Of a stretch of DNA of 64,000 nucleotides, positions 7,913 to 16,641 are shown in pieces. This stretch comes from DATGPD01 sp041398565 (lineage in GTDB: Bacteria > Planctomycetota > UBA1135 > UBA2386). A program made the position numbers and the translations under genes. The notes beneath the pieces are model-generated. The model had not been told where the DNA came from. It was given only the letters and a program-made list of their open reading frames with translations, and searched no databases. Numbering within the stretch: position 1 is the first letter of the stretch; each line of letters starts with the position of its first letter. The stretch spans positions 248,001-312,000 of the forward strand of contig JAWKUN010000004.1 of NCBI GenBank assembly GCA_041398565.1, written 5' to 3'.

Positions 7913-8521
7913 TCAGACGAGGAGGAGGACGACAGCTGGGAGAGCTGTCCCGGCGATCGCACCGAGCAGGCGCAGCCGCCAGGTCATGTAGCCGCGGCTG
8001 AGGCGGTCGAGCCATCCGACCACGAGTGCCAGGAGCACCCAGAATCCGACGATGCCTGCGCACTTGACCGCGAAACGCTTGGCTCCGACCGTGACCTGAT
8101 GCCGCAGCGAACCCAGCGAGCGCTCGATTCGGCCGGCGTCCGGGCGCACCGTCAGTTCGGTGCGGTAGCTGGTGCCCAAGGCCCCGTGATCGTGCTCGGT
8201 CTGGACGCGATCGACGACACGGAGAACGCCGGCGCCATCGGTCGCCCGTAGCCAGCGCGCGAGAACTTGCTCGCGGCAGAACTCGGGAAGCCACGTAGGG
8301 CAGGAATCCTCGAGCTGCGCGCGCCCGCGTGCGCTCAGCAACCCCCGTCCCCGCTCGGCCACCAGGGCGTCCGCCGCCAAGTCTGCTTCGCCTGACGAGA
8401 GTTCGACCGTTCCACGCACGACCAGGCCAGCGGCCGACGGCCCCCGTTCCATGCGAGGCGAACTCGCGCCCACTTGCGGAGCTTGGGATGCGAGGGCGAG
8501 TGTCAGTAGGAACGCGAGCAT
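7913..8521 (-). CDS. Hypothetical exported membrane protein upstream of the kinase
   Basis: This 202-residue protein begins with a signal peptide (MLAFLLTLALASQAPQVGA) starting at the ATG at 8521, which has a GGAG 8 bases upstream. The middle part is polar and could be extracytoplasmic; it contains two cysteines (SCPTW and FCREQ) that might form a disulfide. Two strongly hydrophobic helices follow at the C-terminus (CAGIVGFWVLLALVVGWL and LLGAIAGTALPAVVLLLV). The fold could be a TPM-like domain (LSARGRAQLEDSCPTWLPEF resembles the start of TPM_phosphatase regions), but this is a tentative reading. The kinase gene starts 23 bases after its stop. An extracytoplasmic input for the kinase, which has no sensor domain of its own, is a reasonable but unproven role. 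Confidence 0.7.
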   Translation of the reverse strand: MLAFLLTLALASQAPQVGASSPRMERGPSAAGLVVRGTVELSSGEADLAADALVAERGRGLLSARGRAQLEDSCPTWLPEFCREQVLARWLRATDGAGVLRVVDRVQTEHDHGALGTSYRTELTVRPDAGRIERSLGSLRHQVTVGAKRFAVKCAGIVGFWVLLALVVGWLDRLSRGYMTWRLRLLGAIAGTALPAVVLLLV

Positions 8522-8945
8522 GCGGGCGACTCCGTGAAGGCCGCGCTCTTTCCGGACCGCGGGCGCGCTTATTCGGAATCCGCGGCACCGGTTTCGCCAC
8601 ACCCGCGGCCGCCGGGCGCAGCTGGCACAGCGCGGCGCTCCCGTTGGCGAGCGGCCAGGGCCCTCACTCCTGTCGGCCTCACGGTCCGCACCTGCGCTCG
8701 GAGGATCGGCAAGCCTGCCTCGCGGGAGCCGACGCGCCTCCCGCGGTCTCGCCACGCACTGCCTCCCACGAATCGTCAGCTGGGAGTCCAGGTCAGGGGA
8801 GGCGCCCGCGGCCGAGCCGTGAGTGTTCGTTCGAGTTGGTGCGCCCGAATCGCCCAGTGGGTTGGGCCACCCGCGGGGATTCGGATGTGCCAAGCTGGGC
8901 GCCAACAGGCGCGGCTCGCCGCGGATGAATCCCGTGAGGCGGACT
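8522..8945. other. 424-base intergenic region with a terminator-like hairpin
   Basis: No convincing coding region is visible on either strand. The minus strand holds the 3' flank of the FHA gene (with the hairpin at 8845-8884) and the upstream region of the membrane protein starting at 8521. I see no clear -35/-10 pair for that gene. An A/T-rich GAATAAG on the minus strand about 45 bases before the start is the only candidate -10. Confidence 0.5.
8845..8884 (-). terminator. Hairpin downstream of the FHA gene
   Basis: The arms CCGAATC (8845-8851) and GATTCGG (8878-8884) pair perfectly. An inner GTGG/CCAC pairing extends the structure. It begins about 60 bases beyond the FHA gene stop (8946) in the transcription direction. 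There is no T-run after it, so intrinsic termination is uncertain. Confidence 0.4.
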
Positions 8946-11648
8946 CTACGGCGCGCCGAGAGGCAGCAGCACGAAGCTGATGCCGCCACACGCTACCGCC
9001 GCTCCCGCCATCACCGGATGCTCGCCGACGAAGGGGCGCCCGTCGATCGTCCCCCCCCGGTCGCAGCGGACGCGGATCTGGCCGTCGAGACCGGCGTAGA
9101 GCTCCACTTCCGCCCCACTCTCGCTCGCGACGCTGACATGGGCATCCCGCGCGCGGCCGAGCAGGATCCGACCGTCCCGACCGCGATCCTTCATGAGCAG
9201 GATTCGATCGGTCCCACGCACGTGGAACCCGCCCAGGACCCGGAGTGCCGTCGTCAACGAGCGCGAACTGGGCACGCGGTAGGCGAAGCGCAAACGGCCT
9301 CCGAGAGCGACCTCGTCGCCGTCACGCAAGCGGTGGTCGCGGACCGGCACTCCGCCGACGGAAACCTCCCCGCGCTCGGCGAGGATGTGGTCTTCCATCC
9401 CGCCGTGGAACGACATGCGCCGCTGCAGGCGCGCGTGCTGCCCGCTGATGTTGGCGAGCACCGCCAAGTCAGCGCGACCATCGCGCAAGTTGCCGATCGA
9501 AACCGTCTCCCGACGCATCACCAGATACTCGCCCGCCTCGTCGACGCGCAGGACGAAGCCACCGTCGAGCCCCTGCGCCCGCGCCAGGTTCTGCTTGAGG
9601 TCGAAGATCTTGGTTCGCAGAAGCGCCGGTGTCGGTGGCAGCGACGCCAGCCGCTCGTGCGCCCTTGCGAAGTCGCGCTTCGCGGCCATGCCCTCGACTT
9701 CGGCCAACTGGTGCATGCGCGCGCGAACCGTGTCGAGCTCCTGACCGAACGCCCGCACGATCGCGTCGTCTCGCGCTGCCTGGGAAGCCGTTTCGAACGC
9801 CGATTCCGCGCTCGCGAGCTCACGATCGGCCAGCGCGCGACGACCACGCTCCACCTCGTCACGAGCCCTGGCGCGCCCTGCGGCGATCCGCCCTGCGAGG
9901 TCATCGGCGTGGACTCCGACCGCCGGCAGGACCGTGCGCAGATGCGCAAGCAGCGCCCCGCAGCACTCGGCATCGCCGAGATCGCCTCGCGCGCATGCTG
10001 ACTCGCCGCGCAGGGCGGCAGCGTCGGCGAGCTCGAGCAAGCGCGCATCCAATCGATCTTCACGCAGAAGCGTCGGGCGCAGATCGCGCAACTCTTCGCC
10101 AACCGCGACGAGGTCGGCCGAGAGGCGACCGCCGCGGCACGTCGTCACCGCGTCGCGTACCAGCTCGAGCCCCTTCCGCTCGGCCTCGAGCGCTACTCGC
10201 AGTCCCGGGAGTTCGGGGTGATCGGATTGGAGCTTGGCCAGCTCGTCGAGACGCGCCACGGAGTGGCCGATCCCCTCGATGGAACCGGAGCTGCGACCGT
10301 GGACGGCGCGGAGAATCTGCTCGACTCCGGCAGCGACCACGTCGATCCGGGCCTGCAGCTCCGCATGGAGGCGGCGCGCCTCTTCGCCCGCCGAGCCCGG
10401 CGACGCCAGCGCCAGCGCCAGCGCCGACGCCTCCCGCAAACGTCCCTCGCTGGCCAGGCGTCGCGCCGCGGTGAGTCGCGTCTGACGCTCCAACACGCCG
10501 TCGTCCATCCGTCGCATTTCGTCCTGCAGGGTCCGCACCAGCGGCCACTGCGCCAGGGCCTGCTCGAGCCGCGCGCGCGCCCCGATCAGGTCGCCGCCCG
10601 ACGCCAGGACCCGGGCCTCGTCGACGGCGACACCGATCTCTCGTGACGCCTTCACGACCTGTTGACCGGCCTTGCCCACCGCCTTCGCATCGAGGTGCTC
10701 GGCCGCCAACGCGTACTGCTGCGCAGCCGTCACGATGTCGCCGGCGGCCGCCGCGGCAAGTGCCGAGCGCAGCGCCGGCAACCCCTCGGCAAGGGGACTC
10801 GACAAGGCCGCCTGCCAGCGCGGATCCAGGCCTTCGTAGGCGGAGATGACCTCGCGCAGACGTCCGGCGCCCAGGTCACGCTCGAACTCGGCCTGTAGAG
10901 AGGCGAGGACCCGTTGCCGTATCCCCTGGGCCGCCTTCGCTCTGCCAAGGTCGGGCCATTCCGTCTCACCGCGGCTCAGCCGCGCGCAAGCGGTGGGGAT
11001 ATCACCGCGCCGAAGGTCCGCACCGACCGCCTCCGCGAGCCCCTGGGCCGCCATCTCGGCGGCCTCGCGCGCGAGCCCGGCGGCGGCAACATGAGCCCGG
11101 TCGAGGGCGAGTGCCTGCGCGACCAGTTCGCGCGCCGCGCTCGCATCGCGCCGGGCGAGGGCTGCGGCGGCCTGCTGCGCGACCACGTCCGCGCGCGCTC
11201 GGCGCGAGGCGACGGCGCTCTGCAACGCCGCCAGCGTCGGGGACGCGCTGCCCGTCGGCCCGGCTTGGGCCAGCCGGGTCTCGGCAGCTGCCAGATCGCC
11301 CGCGTCCAGCAGGGCCCGAATCTCACGGGCTGCGTCCCTGGAAGCGCCTGCCGACAGCTCGGCTGCGGCCACGGCTTGCCGTAGCTGCGGCTCCAACGCC
11401 AAGGCCCCGGCGTGCTCTGGCTGCCAGACCAGCACCGCCCGAACATCCGCAAGCGCCCCCTCCGGGTCGTGCTCGCGACGGCGGCGCTCTGCGCGGGCGA
11501 CCAGGGCTGCGAACACCTTCTCCCGAAGGTCCTCGGCGCGCCGATGGGAGGCCACCAAGGGGTCACTGAGCAGCCTCAGAGCCTCCTCGAGTCTGGCGGC
11601 GGCGAGTGCGCGCCGTGCCTGGGTCAGCCTTGCGTACCGATCGAACAT
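8946..11648 (-). CDS. Large alpha-helical protein with C-terminal FHA domain(s)
   Basis: This 900-residue protein has about 690 residues of Ala/Leu/Arg-rich helices that look like degenerate TPR or coiled-coil repeats (for example ARRALAAARLEEALRLL and RARLEQALAQWPLVRTL). It ends in phosphopeptide-binding modules. The first FHA domain (~695-790) carries the features expected: VSIGNLRDGRADL, then ISGQHARL with His738, then HRLRDGDEVALGG. A second, more divergent FHA-like unit (~805-900) has GRILLGRARDAHVSV and ends near GGISFVLLPLG. FHA domains bind phosphothreonine, so a substrate or scaffold role for the Ser/Thr kinase encoded 1 kb downstream is plausible. No signal peptide or membrane segment is visible. 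The ATG at 11648 is the natural start, following 190 bases without a gene. Confidence 0.85.
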   Translation of the reverse strand: MFDRYARLTQARRALAAARLEEALRLLSDPLVASHRRAEDLREKVFAALVARAERRRREHDPEGALADVRAVLVWQPEHAGALALEPQLRQAVAAAELSAGASRDAAREIRALLDAGDLAAAETRLAQAGPTGSASPTLAALQSAVASRRARADVVAQQAAAALARRDASAARELVAQALALDRAHVAAAGLAREAAEMAAQGLAEAVGADLRRGDIPTACARLSRGETEWPDLGRAKAAQGIRQRVLASLQAEFERDLGAGRLREVISAYEGLDPRWQAALSSPLAEGLPALRSALAAAAAGDIVTAAQQYALAAEHLDAKAVGKAGQQVVKASREIGVAVDEARVLASGGDLIGARARLEQALAQWPLVRTLQDEMRRMDDGVLERQTRLTAARRLASEGRLREASALALALASPGSAGEEARRLHAELQARIDVVAAGVEQILRAVHGRSSGSIEGIGHSVARLDELAKLQSDHPELPGLRVALEAERKGLELVRDAVTTCRGGRLSADLVAVGEELRDLRPTLLREDRLDARLLELADAAALRGESACARGDLGDAECCGALLAHLRTVLPAVGVHADDLAGRIAAGRARARDEVERGRRALADRELASAESAFETASQAARDDAIVRAFGQELDTVRARMHQLAEVEGMAAKRDFARAHERLASLPPTPALLRTKIFDLKQNLARAQGLDGGFVLRVDEAGEYLVMRRETVSIGNLRDGRADLAVLANISGQHARLQRRMSFHGGMEDHILAERGEVSVGGVPVRDHRLRDGDEVALGGRLRFAYRVPSSRSLTTALRVLGGFHVRGTDRILLMKDRGRDGRILLGRARDAHVSVASESGAEVELYAGLDGQIRVRCDRGGTIDGRPFVGEHPVMAGAAVACGGISFVLLPLGAP

Positions 11649-11838
11649 GCGTCACGACCGAGAGCGGTCGACAGGGTTGCGAATGGGCCCTCGAGTATTG
11701 CCGACCCGGACGAAAAGGGCTCCCCCTCGGCAAAGCAGCGCCACCCCACCACCTCGATCCCACCCGCGCACGGGGGCTGCGCCCCCCGCGTCAGTCGGTC
11801 ACTCCCATCGGGCCCTCACGCCTTTCCACCCCTCGCCG

Positions 11839-12816
11839 TCAATCCCTGTCGGCACAGAGTCCGTCCTGCGCATCGCCCTCCTTGGCGAGCAGGAGGCACG
11901 CCTCGGCGCGCACCAGGAAGGCCTCGCGTGTCGCCACGCCGGCCGCCGGAACCGACACCAGGCCGGCAAACGGCCGCAGCTGTAGGCCGGCCTGGAACTT
12001 GCCGTCACGCAGGTTCGCGAGCATGCGCCTGGTCACGACGCTGGCCCCTTCGGTCCCGGTCCCTGGCAGCAAGAACAAGAACGTCGTCGCCGTGAAGCGG
12101 GCGAGGATGTCGATGTCGCGGCACTCGTTCAGGAACACGCCCGCGACCTCCGCCAAGAGCGTCCTACGGACGGCGTCTTCGGTAGGCAGCGAGCCATCGA
12201 GTCCGATGTCCAGCAACACGAGCGACAGAGGTTGGTGGAAGCGCATGGCGCGCTTGAACTCCTCGTCGAGCTTCATCGCCGCATAGACCCCGTCGAAGAG
12301 TCCGGTCTCGCGATCCGTCAGCTCCTCCAACAGGCTACCGGTGGGCTCCGCCCGAAGCAGTTTGCGTACCACCGATGCCTGACGGGTCTGATCGTCGGCG
12401 ATCTCCCGCTCGAAGCGTTGCAGCAGCGACTCGATCGACACCCGACGTCGATGCGGAGTGAGGCGGGCCGCCAACTCCCGAGGGTCGGTCACGAGCGCGT
12501 CGTCACGGATCTCGACGACGCCGTCCGCCAGACAGAAGCGCGCGATCTCCTGCGACACCACGTCGCCCGCTTGCACCAGCACGAAGACGTGCGCGCGACG
12601 CCGGGCCTTGATGTCCCTGCAGGCGGAAAAGGCGTTTCCGCCCGGCAACTTGGCCACCTCGAGGTCTCCGACCTCGGTCGCGAAGCCCTGCAGGAAGAAC
12701 GTATCCGAGTCCTGGACGTCCTCGGGCAGGCGGCGTTCCACTCCAGCACCCAACGCCTCGGCAAGCGCCGCCGCCGTGGCATCCGAACTTCCGACGTAGA
12801 AGAAGCGTCCCACCAT
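11839..12816 (-). CDS. Degenerate GGDEF-domain protein
   Basis: This 325-residue protein has an unassigned N-terminal domain (1-125) with receiver-like alternation but no obvious phosphoacceptor, a helical linker (125-160), and a GGDEF-like domain (165-310). The domain is recognisable from LTDRETGLFDGVYAAMKLDEEF and from the strand-helix block RFHQPLSLVLLDIG. At the place where cyclases have R-(Y/F)-GGDEF, this protein reads ARFTATTFLFLLPGTG, so residues 242-246 are TATTF. Both glycines and both acidic catalytic residues are missing. Cyclase activity is therefore very unlikely; such domains usually act as protein-interaction or ligand-sensing modules. It lies just downstream of rplM-rpsI and upstream of the FHA gene, all in one direction. 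Confidence 0.85.
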   Translation of the reverse strand: MVGRFFYVGSSDATAAALAEALGAGVERRLPEDVQDSDTFFLQGFATEVGDLEVAKLPGGNAFSACRDIKARRRAHVFVLVQAGDVVSQEIARFCLADGVVEIRDDALVTDPRELAARLTPHRRRVSIESLLQRFEREIADDQTRQASVVRKLLRAEPTGSLLEELTDRETGLFDGVYAAMKLDEEFKRAMRFHQPLSLVLLDIGLDGSLPTEDAVRRTLLAEVAGVFLNECRDIDILARFTATTFLFLLPGTGTEGASVVTRRMLANLRDGKFQAGLQLRPFAGLVSVPAAGVATREAFLVRAEACLLLAKEGDAQDGLCADRD

Positions 12817-12869
12817 CTCGCCTCCCGAGCGCCCGGCGGAGTCGCGGCCGGGCCTGTGGTGTGCGGCGT

Positions 12870-13268
12870 CTAGCGCTTGCTGAACTGTGTCGCGCGCCGG
12901 GCCCCGCGCAAACCGTACTTCTTGCGCTCCACCTCGCGGCTGTCACGCGTCAGGAGCCCGTGCTGGCGGAGCACCGGTTCCAGACCGGGATTGTCGGCCT
13001 TGAGCGCCCGGGCCAGGCCCAGGCTCGTCGAGTCGGCCTGTCCGGTGATGCCACCGCCCTCGACCTGGACCCAGACGTCGTAGTTCTTCGCCGTTTCGGT
13101 CACCGTCAAGGGCCGCAACGACGACCGCACGGTCTCAGGCGTCGTGAAGAACCGCTCGAGCGGCTTGCCATTCACCAGGACCTGCCCGGTGCCGGACTTG
13201 ATGCGGACGCGGGCAATCGCGGTCTTCCGCCGCCCGGTGCCCCACACGTATGGATTCGTGACTGCCAA
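12870..13268 (-). CDS. rpsI: 30S ribosomal protein S9
   Basis: This 132-residue protein is the small-subunit ribosomal protein S9, whose C-terminal tail reaches the P-site tRNA. The N-terminal block GTGRRKTAIARVRI, the middle VEGGGITGQADSTSLGLARAL and the diagnostic C-terminus RGARRATQFSKR are all present, with normal length. It starts at ATG 13268, 29 bases after the rplM stop, in the usual bacterial rplM-rpsI operon. Confidence 0.98.
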   Translation of the reverse strand: MAVTNPYVWGTGRRKTAIARVRIKSGTGQVLVNGKPLERFFTTPETVRSSLRPLTVTETAKNYDVWVQVEGGGITGQADSTSLGLARALKADNPGLEPVLRQHGLLTRDSREVERKKYGLRGARRATQFSKR

Positions 13269-13297
13269 GGGAACGCCTCTCTACCGATCCTTCCGTT

Positions 13298-13744
13298 TCA
13301 CACCCTCAGTTCAAGCGGCTGTGGCCGCTGCGCCTTCTGTCCGTGCTCGGCCCCAGGGTAGACCTTGAGCCGCGCCAGCATGGCGCGCCCGAGTTTGGAC
13401 TTGGGAAGCATGCGGCGGACAGCCCGCTTCACCACCCAGCAAGGGTCGTGCTCGAGCTCCTCGCCCAGCGTGGAGCTGCGCAGACCACCGGGGTATTGGG
13501 TGTAGTAGGTGTGGACTCGCGTCTCTCGCTTGCGCCCGGTCGTCTTGACCTCGGCAGCGTGGATCACGACCACCCCCTCGCCTACGAGGATGTGCGGCGT
13601 GTAGAGCGGCCGGTGTTTGCCCATCAGGACCTCGGCCACACGGGCCGCCATGCGGCCCAGCTCGTACTTGGAGGCGTCGACGACGTGCCAGGTGTTGGCG
13701 GCCACCTTGTGGTCTGCCTCGGTCGCGAACGTAGTGCGTGTCAT
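13298..13744 (-). CDS. rplM: 50S ribosomal protein L13
   Basis: This 148-residue protein is large-subunit ribosomal protein L13, an early assembly protein that binds 23S rRNA domain II. Recognisable blocks are WHVVDASKYELGRMAARVAEVLMGK near the start, HTYYTQYPGGLRS in the middle and AVRRMLPKSKLGRAMLARLKVY near the end. I start it at ATG 13744; the frame is open further upstream but that part is not L13-like and would cross the promoter. The gene is followed by rpsI. Confidence 0.98.
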   Translation of the reverse strand: MTRTTFATEADHKVAANTWHVVDASKYELGRMAARVAEVLMGKHRPLYTPHILVGEGVVVIHAAEVKTTGRKRETRVHTYYTQYPGGLRSSTLGEELEHDPCWVVKRAVRRMLPKSKLGRAMLARLKVYPGAEHGQKAQRPQPLELRV

Positions 13745-13806
13745 CGGAGTCGGTTGCGGGCTCGGCCGGTCTGCGCGAGGTGCCGCGCCTCCCGTAAGGG
13801 GCAAGG

Positions 13807-13834
13807 ATGCTAGCCAGGCAACAACCGGAATCAA
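13807..13834 (-). promoter_or_regulatory. Candidate promoter of rplM-rpsI
   Basis: On the minus strand a -35 TTGATT (13834-13829), a 16-base spacer and a -10 TAGCAT (13812-13807) line up well with the sigma-70 consensus. Transcription would begin near 13800, giving a leader of about 56 bases before the rplM ATG at 13744. It lies in the 136-base gap after the pyruvate kinase stop. Confidence 0.5.
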
Positions 13835-13880
13835 CAGCTTTTGGCCACCGCACGCCGGCGGCTACCCCGTATGCCCCAGG

Positions 13881-15341
13881 TCACGGCGAACCCAGGGTCC
13901 GGATGTGCATCATGCTGGTCAGACCGGTCTGGCGGATGCTGCCTGACACCACCACCACCCGAGCCCCTGGCCGCACCAGCTTCCGCTCCTTGAGCAAACG
14001 CTCCCCGTCCAGCGTCATCTCGTGGCTGGTGCGGAAGCGAGAGACCTTGAGCGCCGTGACTCCCCACACCAACGACAAGCGCTGCAACGCCCGCGGGTGG
14101 GGACTGAACGCGTAGACCGGCGTCTGGGCGCGCTCCCCCGCCATGAGCACGGCTGTCCGCCCGCTCTCGGTGAAGACCGCGATCGCGCTCGCTCCGACGT
14201 CGAGGGCCGCGTACGCCGCGGCGCGCACCGTGGCCAGGACCACCGCCGACTCGCCCAGGTTCCGCCGGCGCCGCTGCCTGGCGAACTCCGTGGTGGCGAA
14301 CAGGTCGCGCTCCGAGCTTCGCACGATGCGGTCCATCGTCCCCACCGCACGAACTGGATGCTTGCCGGTCGCCGTCTCGGCCGAGAGCATGATCGCCGAC
14401 GTGCCATCGTAGATGGCGTTGGCGACGTCCGAGGCTTCCGCCCGCGTCGGGCGCGGATTGGTGATCATCGACTCGAGCATCTGCGTGGCTGTGATCACCG
14501 GCTTTCGCGCCGCGACGCACGCCCGGATGATGCGCTTCTGCAGCGCCGGCACGTTCTCGGCCCCGAGCTCCACCCCCATGTCCCCGCGCGCCACCATGAT
14601 GGCGTCTGCCGTCTGCACGATGGCGTTCAGGTTGCGGATCGCCTCGCGGCGCTCAACCTTGGCCACGACCAACGCATCGGAACCGGCCGCCTTGATCCGT
14701 CGGCGCAGTTCGAGGACGTCGGCGGCCGTACGGACGAACGACAGCGCGATGAAGTCCACACCGGCGGCCAACGCACACCGCAGGTCGGCCACGTCCTTCG
14801 CCGAGATCGGCGAAGCAGACACCACGCTGCCCGGCAGGTTGATGCCCTTGTGCTGCTTCAACAGGCCCCCGTGCACGACGCGGGTGAGCACCTCGGTTCC
14901 CTCGCTGCCGAGCACCCGGAGCTCCATATAGCCGTCGTCGAGGAGGATGCGCTCGCCGACACGCACGTCCTTGGCCAGATCGCGGTACCCACAACCGAGC
15001 CTGGTCGGCTGCTTGCCCTCGCCCGCGCGGCCGACGACCCCCGGAGCCACCGACAGCACGAGTCGCTCGCCTCGGCGGATGAAGATGGGCTCGGCATCGA
15101 GGAAGGCCCCGAGGCGGATCTTCGGCCCTTGCAGGTCGACGAGGATCCCGACGTGGGTCCGCAGCTGCCTGGCAACGCCGCGGATGACGCGGACGTCCCG
15201 CTCCAGCGTGGCGTGATCGCAGTGCGCGGCATTCAGCCGAAACACATCCGCGCCGGCGCGCGCCAGGCGCAGAATCGTCGACTCGTTTCGCGACGCGGGC
15301 CCGATGGTCGCGACGATCTTGGTGCGATTGGGGTGACGCAT
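13881..15341 (-). CDS. pyk: Pyruvate kinase
   Basis: This 486-residue enzyme transfers phosphate from phosphoenolpyruvate to ADP in the last step of glycolysis. The TIM-barrel signatures are present: RTKIVATIGPAS at the N-terminus, VAKVERREAIRNL with the catalytic lysine, MVARGDMGVELG, and ITATQMLESMI. The C-terminal allosteric domain runs to residue ~485. Two details are notable. The segment DLQGPKIRLG has the Leu/Gln/Lys combination that correlates with potassium-independent enzymes, instead of Thr/Lys/Glu. The usual NFSHG is altered to NAAHC, which removes the serine that binds K+ in K+-dependent enzymes. I start at ATG 15341 because MRHPNRTKIV is the typical N-terminus. Confidence 0.95.
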   Translation of the reverse strand: MRHPNRTKIVATIGPASRNESTILRLARAGADVFRLNAAHCDHATLERDVRVIRGVARQLRTHVGILVDLQGPKIRLGAFLDAEPIFIRRGERLVLSVAPGVVGRAGEGKQPTRLGCGYRDLAKDVRVGERILLDDGYMELRVLGSEGTEVLTRVVHGGLLKQHKGINLPGSVVSASPISAKDVADLRCALAAGVDFIALSFVRTAADVLELRRRIKAAGSDALVVAKVERREAIRNLNAIVQTADAIMVARGDMGVELGAENVPALQKRIIRACVAARKPVITATQMLESMITNPRPTRAEASDVANAIYDGTSAIMLSAETATGKHPVRAVGTMDRIVRSSERDLFATTEFARQRRRRNLGESAVVLATVRAAAYAALDVGASAIAVFTESGRTAVLMAGERAQTPVYAFSPHPRALQRLSLVWGVTALKVSRFRTSHEMTLDGERLLKERKLVRPGARVVVVSGSIRQTGLTSMMHIRTLGSP

Positions 15342-15354
15342 GGCCGCGGCACGA

Positions 15355-15382
15355 TGTTTAGCGGCCCTCCCAGCGCAAGCAA
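15355..15382 (-). promoter_or_regulatory. Candidate promoter of pyruvate kinase
   Basis: On the minus strand TTGCTT (15382-15377) and TAAACA (15360-15355) are separated by 16 bases. The -10 ends 13 bases before the ATG at 15341, so the leader would be very short. The match is moderate. Confidence 0.33.
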
Positions 15383-15456
15383 GGGCGATGGAGCGCACCC
15401 CTTCCTCCGATCGCAGCCAGCGGCCGCGACCAGAGGCGATCCGCCTCGCGGCCGGC

Positions 15457-16497
15457 TCAGCCGAACGTCGCTCGGTTTCTCTCCCACCAATCCTGCCAGC
15501 GACGCAGGGACGTGGCGCGTGTGCTCGCCGAAGCGTCGTCGAACTCGAACGTCTGGCCGGTGAGGGCCCGCAGCGAAGCGTGGGCGGTCACGCGCACGAG
15601 CGGCTCCGGGTCCGACAAGGCGACGAGAAGAACGTCGACTGACTCCGGGCGGCGGAATCCTCGGAGACCTTCGACCGTGAGGCGCCGTACGAACACGTTG
15701 TCGTCCTTCGCCATGGGCAACAACGCCGACAGAACCCGCGGCTCGTTCGAGCGAAGCAGCTTGTCCACGGAAGAGAAGCGCGTGCCTGGATCGGCGTCAC
15801 CCAGCGCCATGACGTGATGCTGGAGCTCTGCCGGCAGTTCCGGCTCGGCCGCCGCCGGCGCGACCACGGGGGGCGCGGACACGTCGGGGATGGCGGCGGC
15901 AGGCGCCGGGCGCGGCATCGCGCGCAGGGCGGCAACGTCTCCACCCAGACGTTCGACGGACTCTCGCAGCCGGTCGAGCGCTCCTTGCTGTTCGGTCTGA
16001 ACGCTCGACTGCCGCTCGGCGGCAGCCTGCAGCGTCTCGTCGAGGCGGGTCGTACGCAGGTCGACGCTGGCCCGCACCTGGTCCACCCGCGACTCCAGCC
16101 CGGCGACCTGGGCCGAGACCTTGTCCAGGTCGAGGCGCGCTCCCAGTTGCGTCACGGCTTCCTCGACCGCACTGAAGCGCTCCTGGCCATGCCTCGCCCG
16201 ATCCTCCAACCCGTTCACGCGCGACGACAGGCCGCCGACCTCGTCAGAGACACGCCAGTCCAGGAACGCGGTCGCTGCCCCGATCCCGGCCAAGGTGACC
16301 ACCGCCAGGAGAGCGATCGTCCCCCCGCCGGCACGCCGATCGACCGCGACCGCGGCTGGCCCCGGACGCAAGGCCTGTAGGCAGCAGGCGCCGATGACCT
16401 TCCCCTTGAGCCGCACGGCCCGCCGTGCTTCCAGGTCGGACGCAGGCACCGACTCGTTGCACACATCACAGAAGTAGACTTCCAGGTTCGTGCTCAT
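15457..16497 (-). CDS. Membrane protein with N-terminal Cys motif, coiled coil and C-terminal HEAT-like domain
   Basis: This 346-residue protein has four parts. Residues 8-45 carry a possible zinc-binding motif (CDVCNESVP, then ACCLQ). Residues ~60-80 form a membrane helix (TIALLAVVTLAGIGAATAF). Residues ~85-205 are heptad-rich (SSRVNGLEDRARHGQERF). Residues ~240-346 are HEAT-like helical repeats (VFVRRLTVEGLRGFRRPES and PLVRVTAHASLRALTGQTF) ending in RRWQDWWERN. The same ending motif appears in the two proteins at 30361-32704. The function is unknown; a membrane scaffold with an alpha-solenoid is the likely form. I chose ATG 16497 because the Cys motif follows at once. The gene sits between metK and pyk and is probably cotranscribed with one of them. 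Confidence 0.75.
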   Translation of the reverse strand: MSTNLEVYFCDVCNESVPASDLEARRAVRLKGKVIGACCLQALRPGPAAVAVDRRAGGGTIALLAVVTLAGIGAATAFLDWRVSDEVGGLSSRVNGLEDRARHGQERFSAVEEAVTQLGARLDLDKVSAQVAGLESRVDQVRASVDLRTTRLDETLQAAAERQSSVQTEQQGALDRLRESVERLGGDVAALRAMPRPAPAAAIPDVSAPPVVAPAAAEPELPAELQHHVMALGDADPGTRFSSVDKLLRSNEPRVLSALLPMAKDDNVFVRRLTVEGLRGFRRPESVDVLLVALSDPEPLVRVTAHASLRALTGQTFEFDDASASTRATSLRRWQDWWERNRATFG

Positions 16498-16641
16498 GAC
16501 CGCGCCGGAGGAACTCGTCATCGTCATCGGGAAGTCGCGCGCTGCGACCTGACCAAAGTCCACAGAGCGCGCGGCCGGGCCGAATCGAGCGAACCGCGGC
16601 AAAACGCAACGCCGCAAGGCCTTCCGGCCGTAGCGGTCGGC

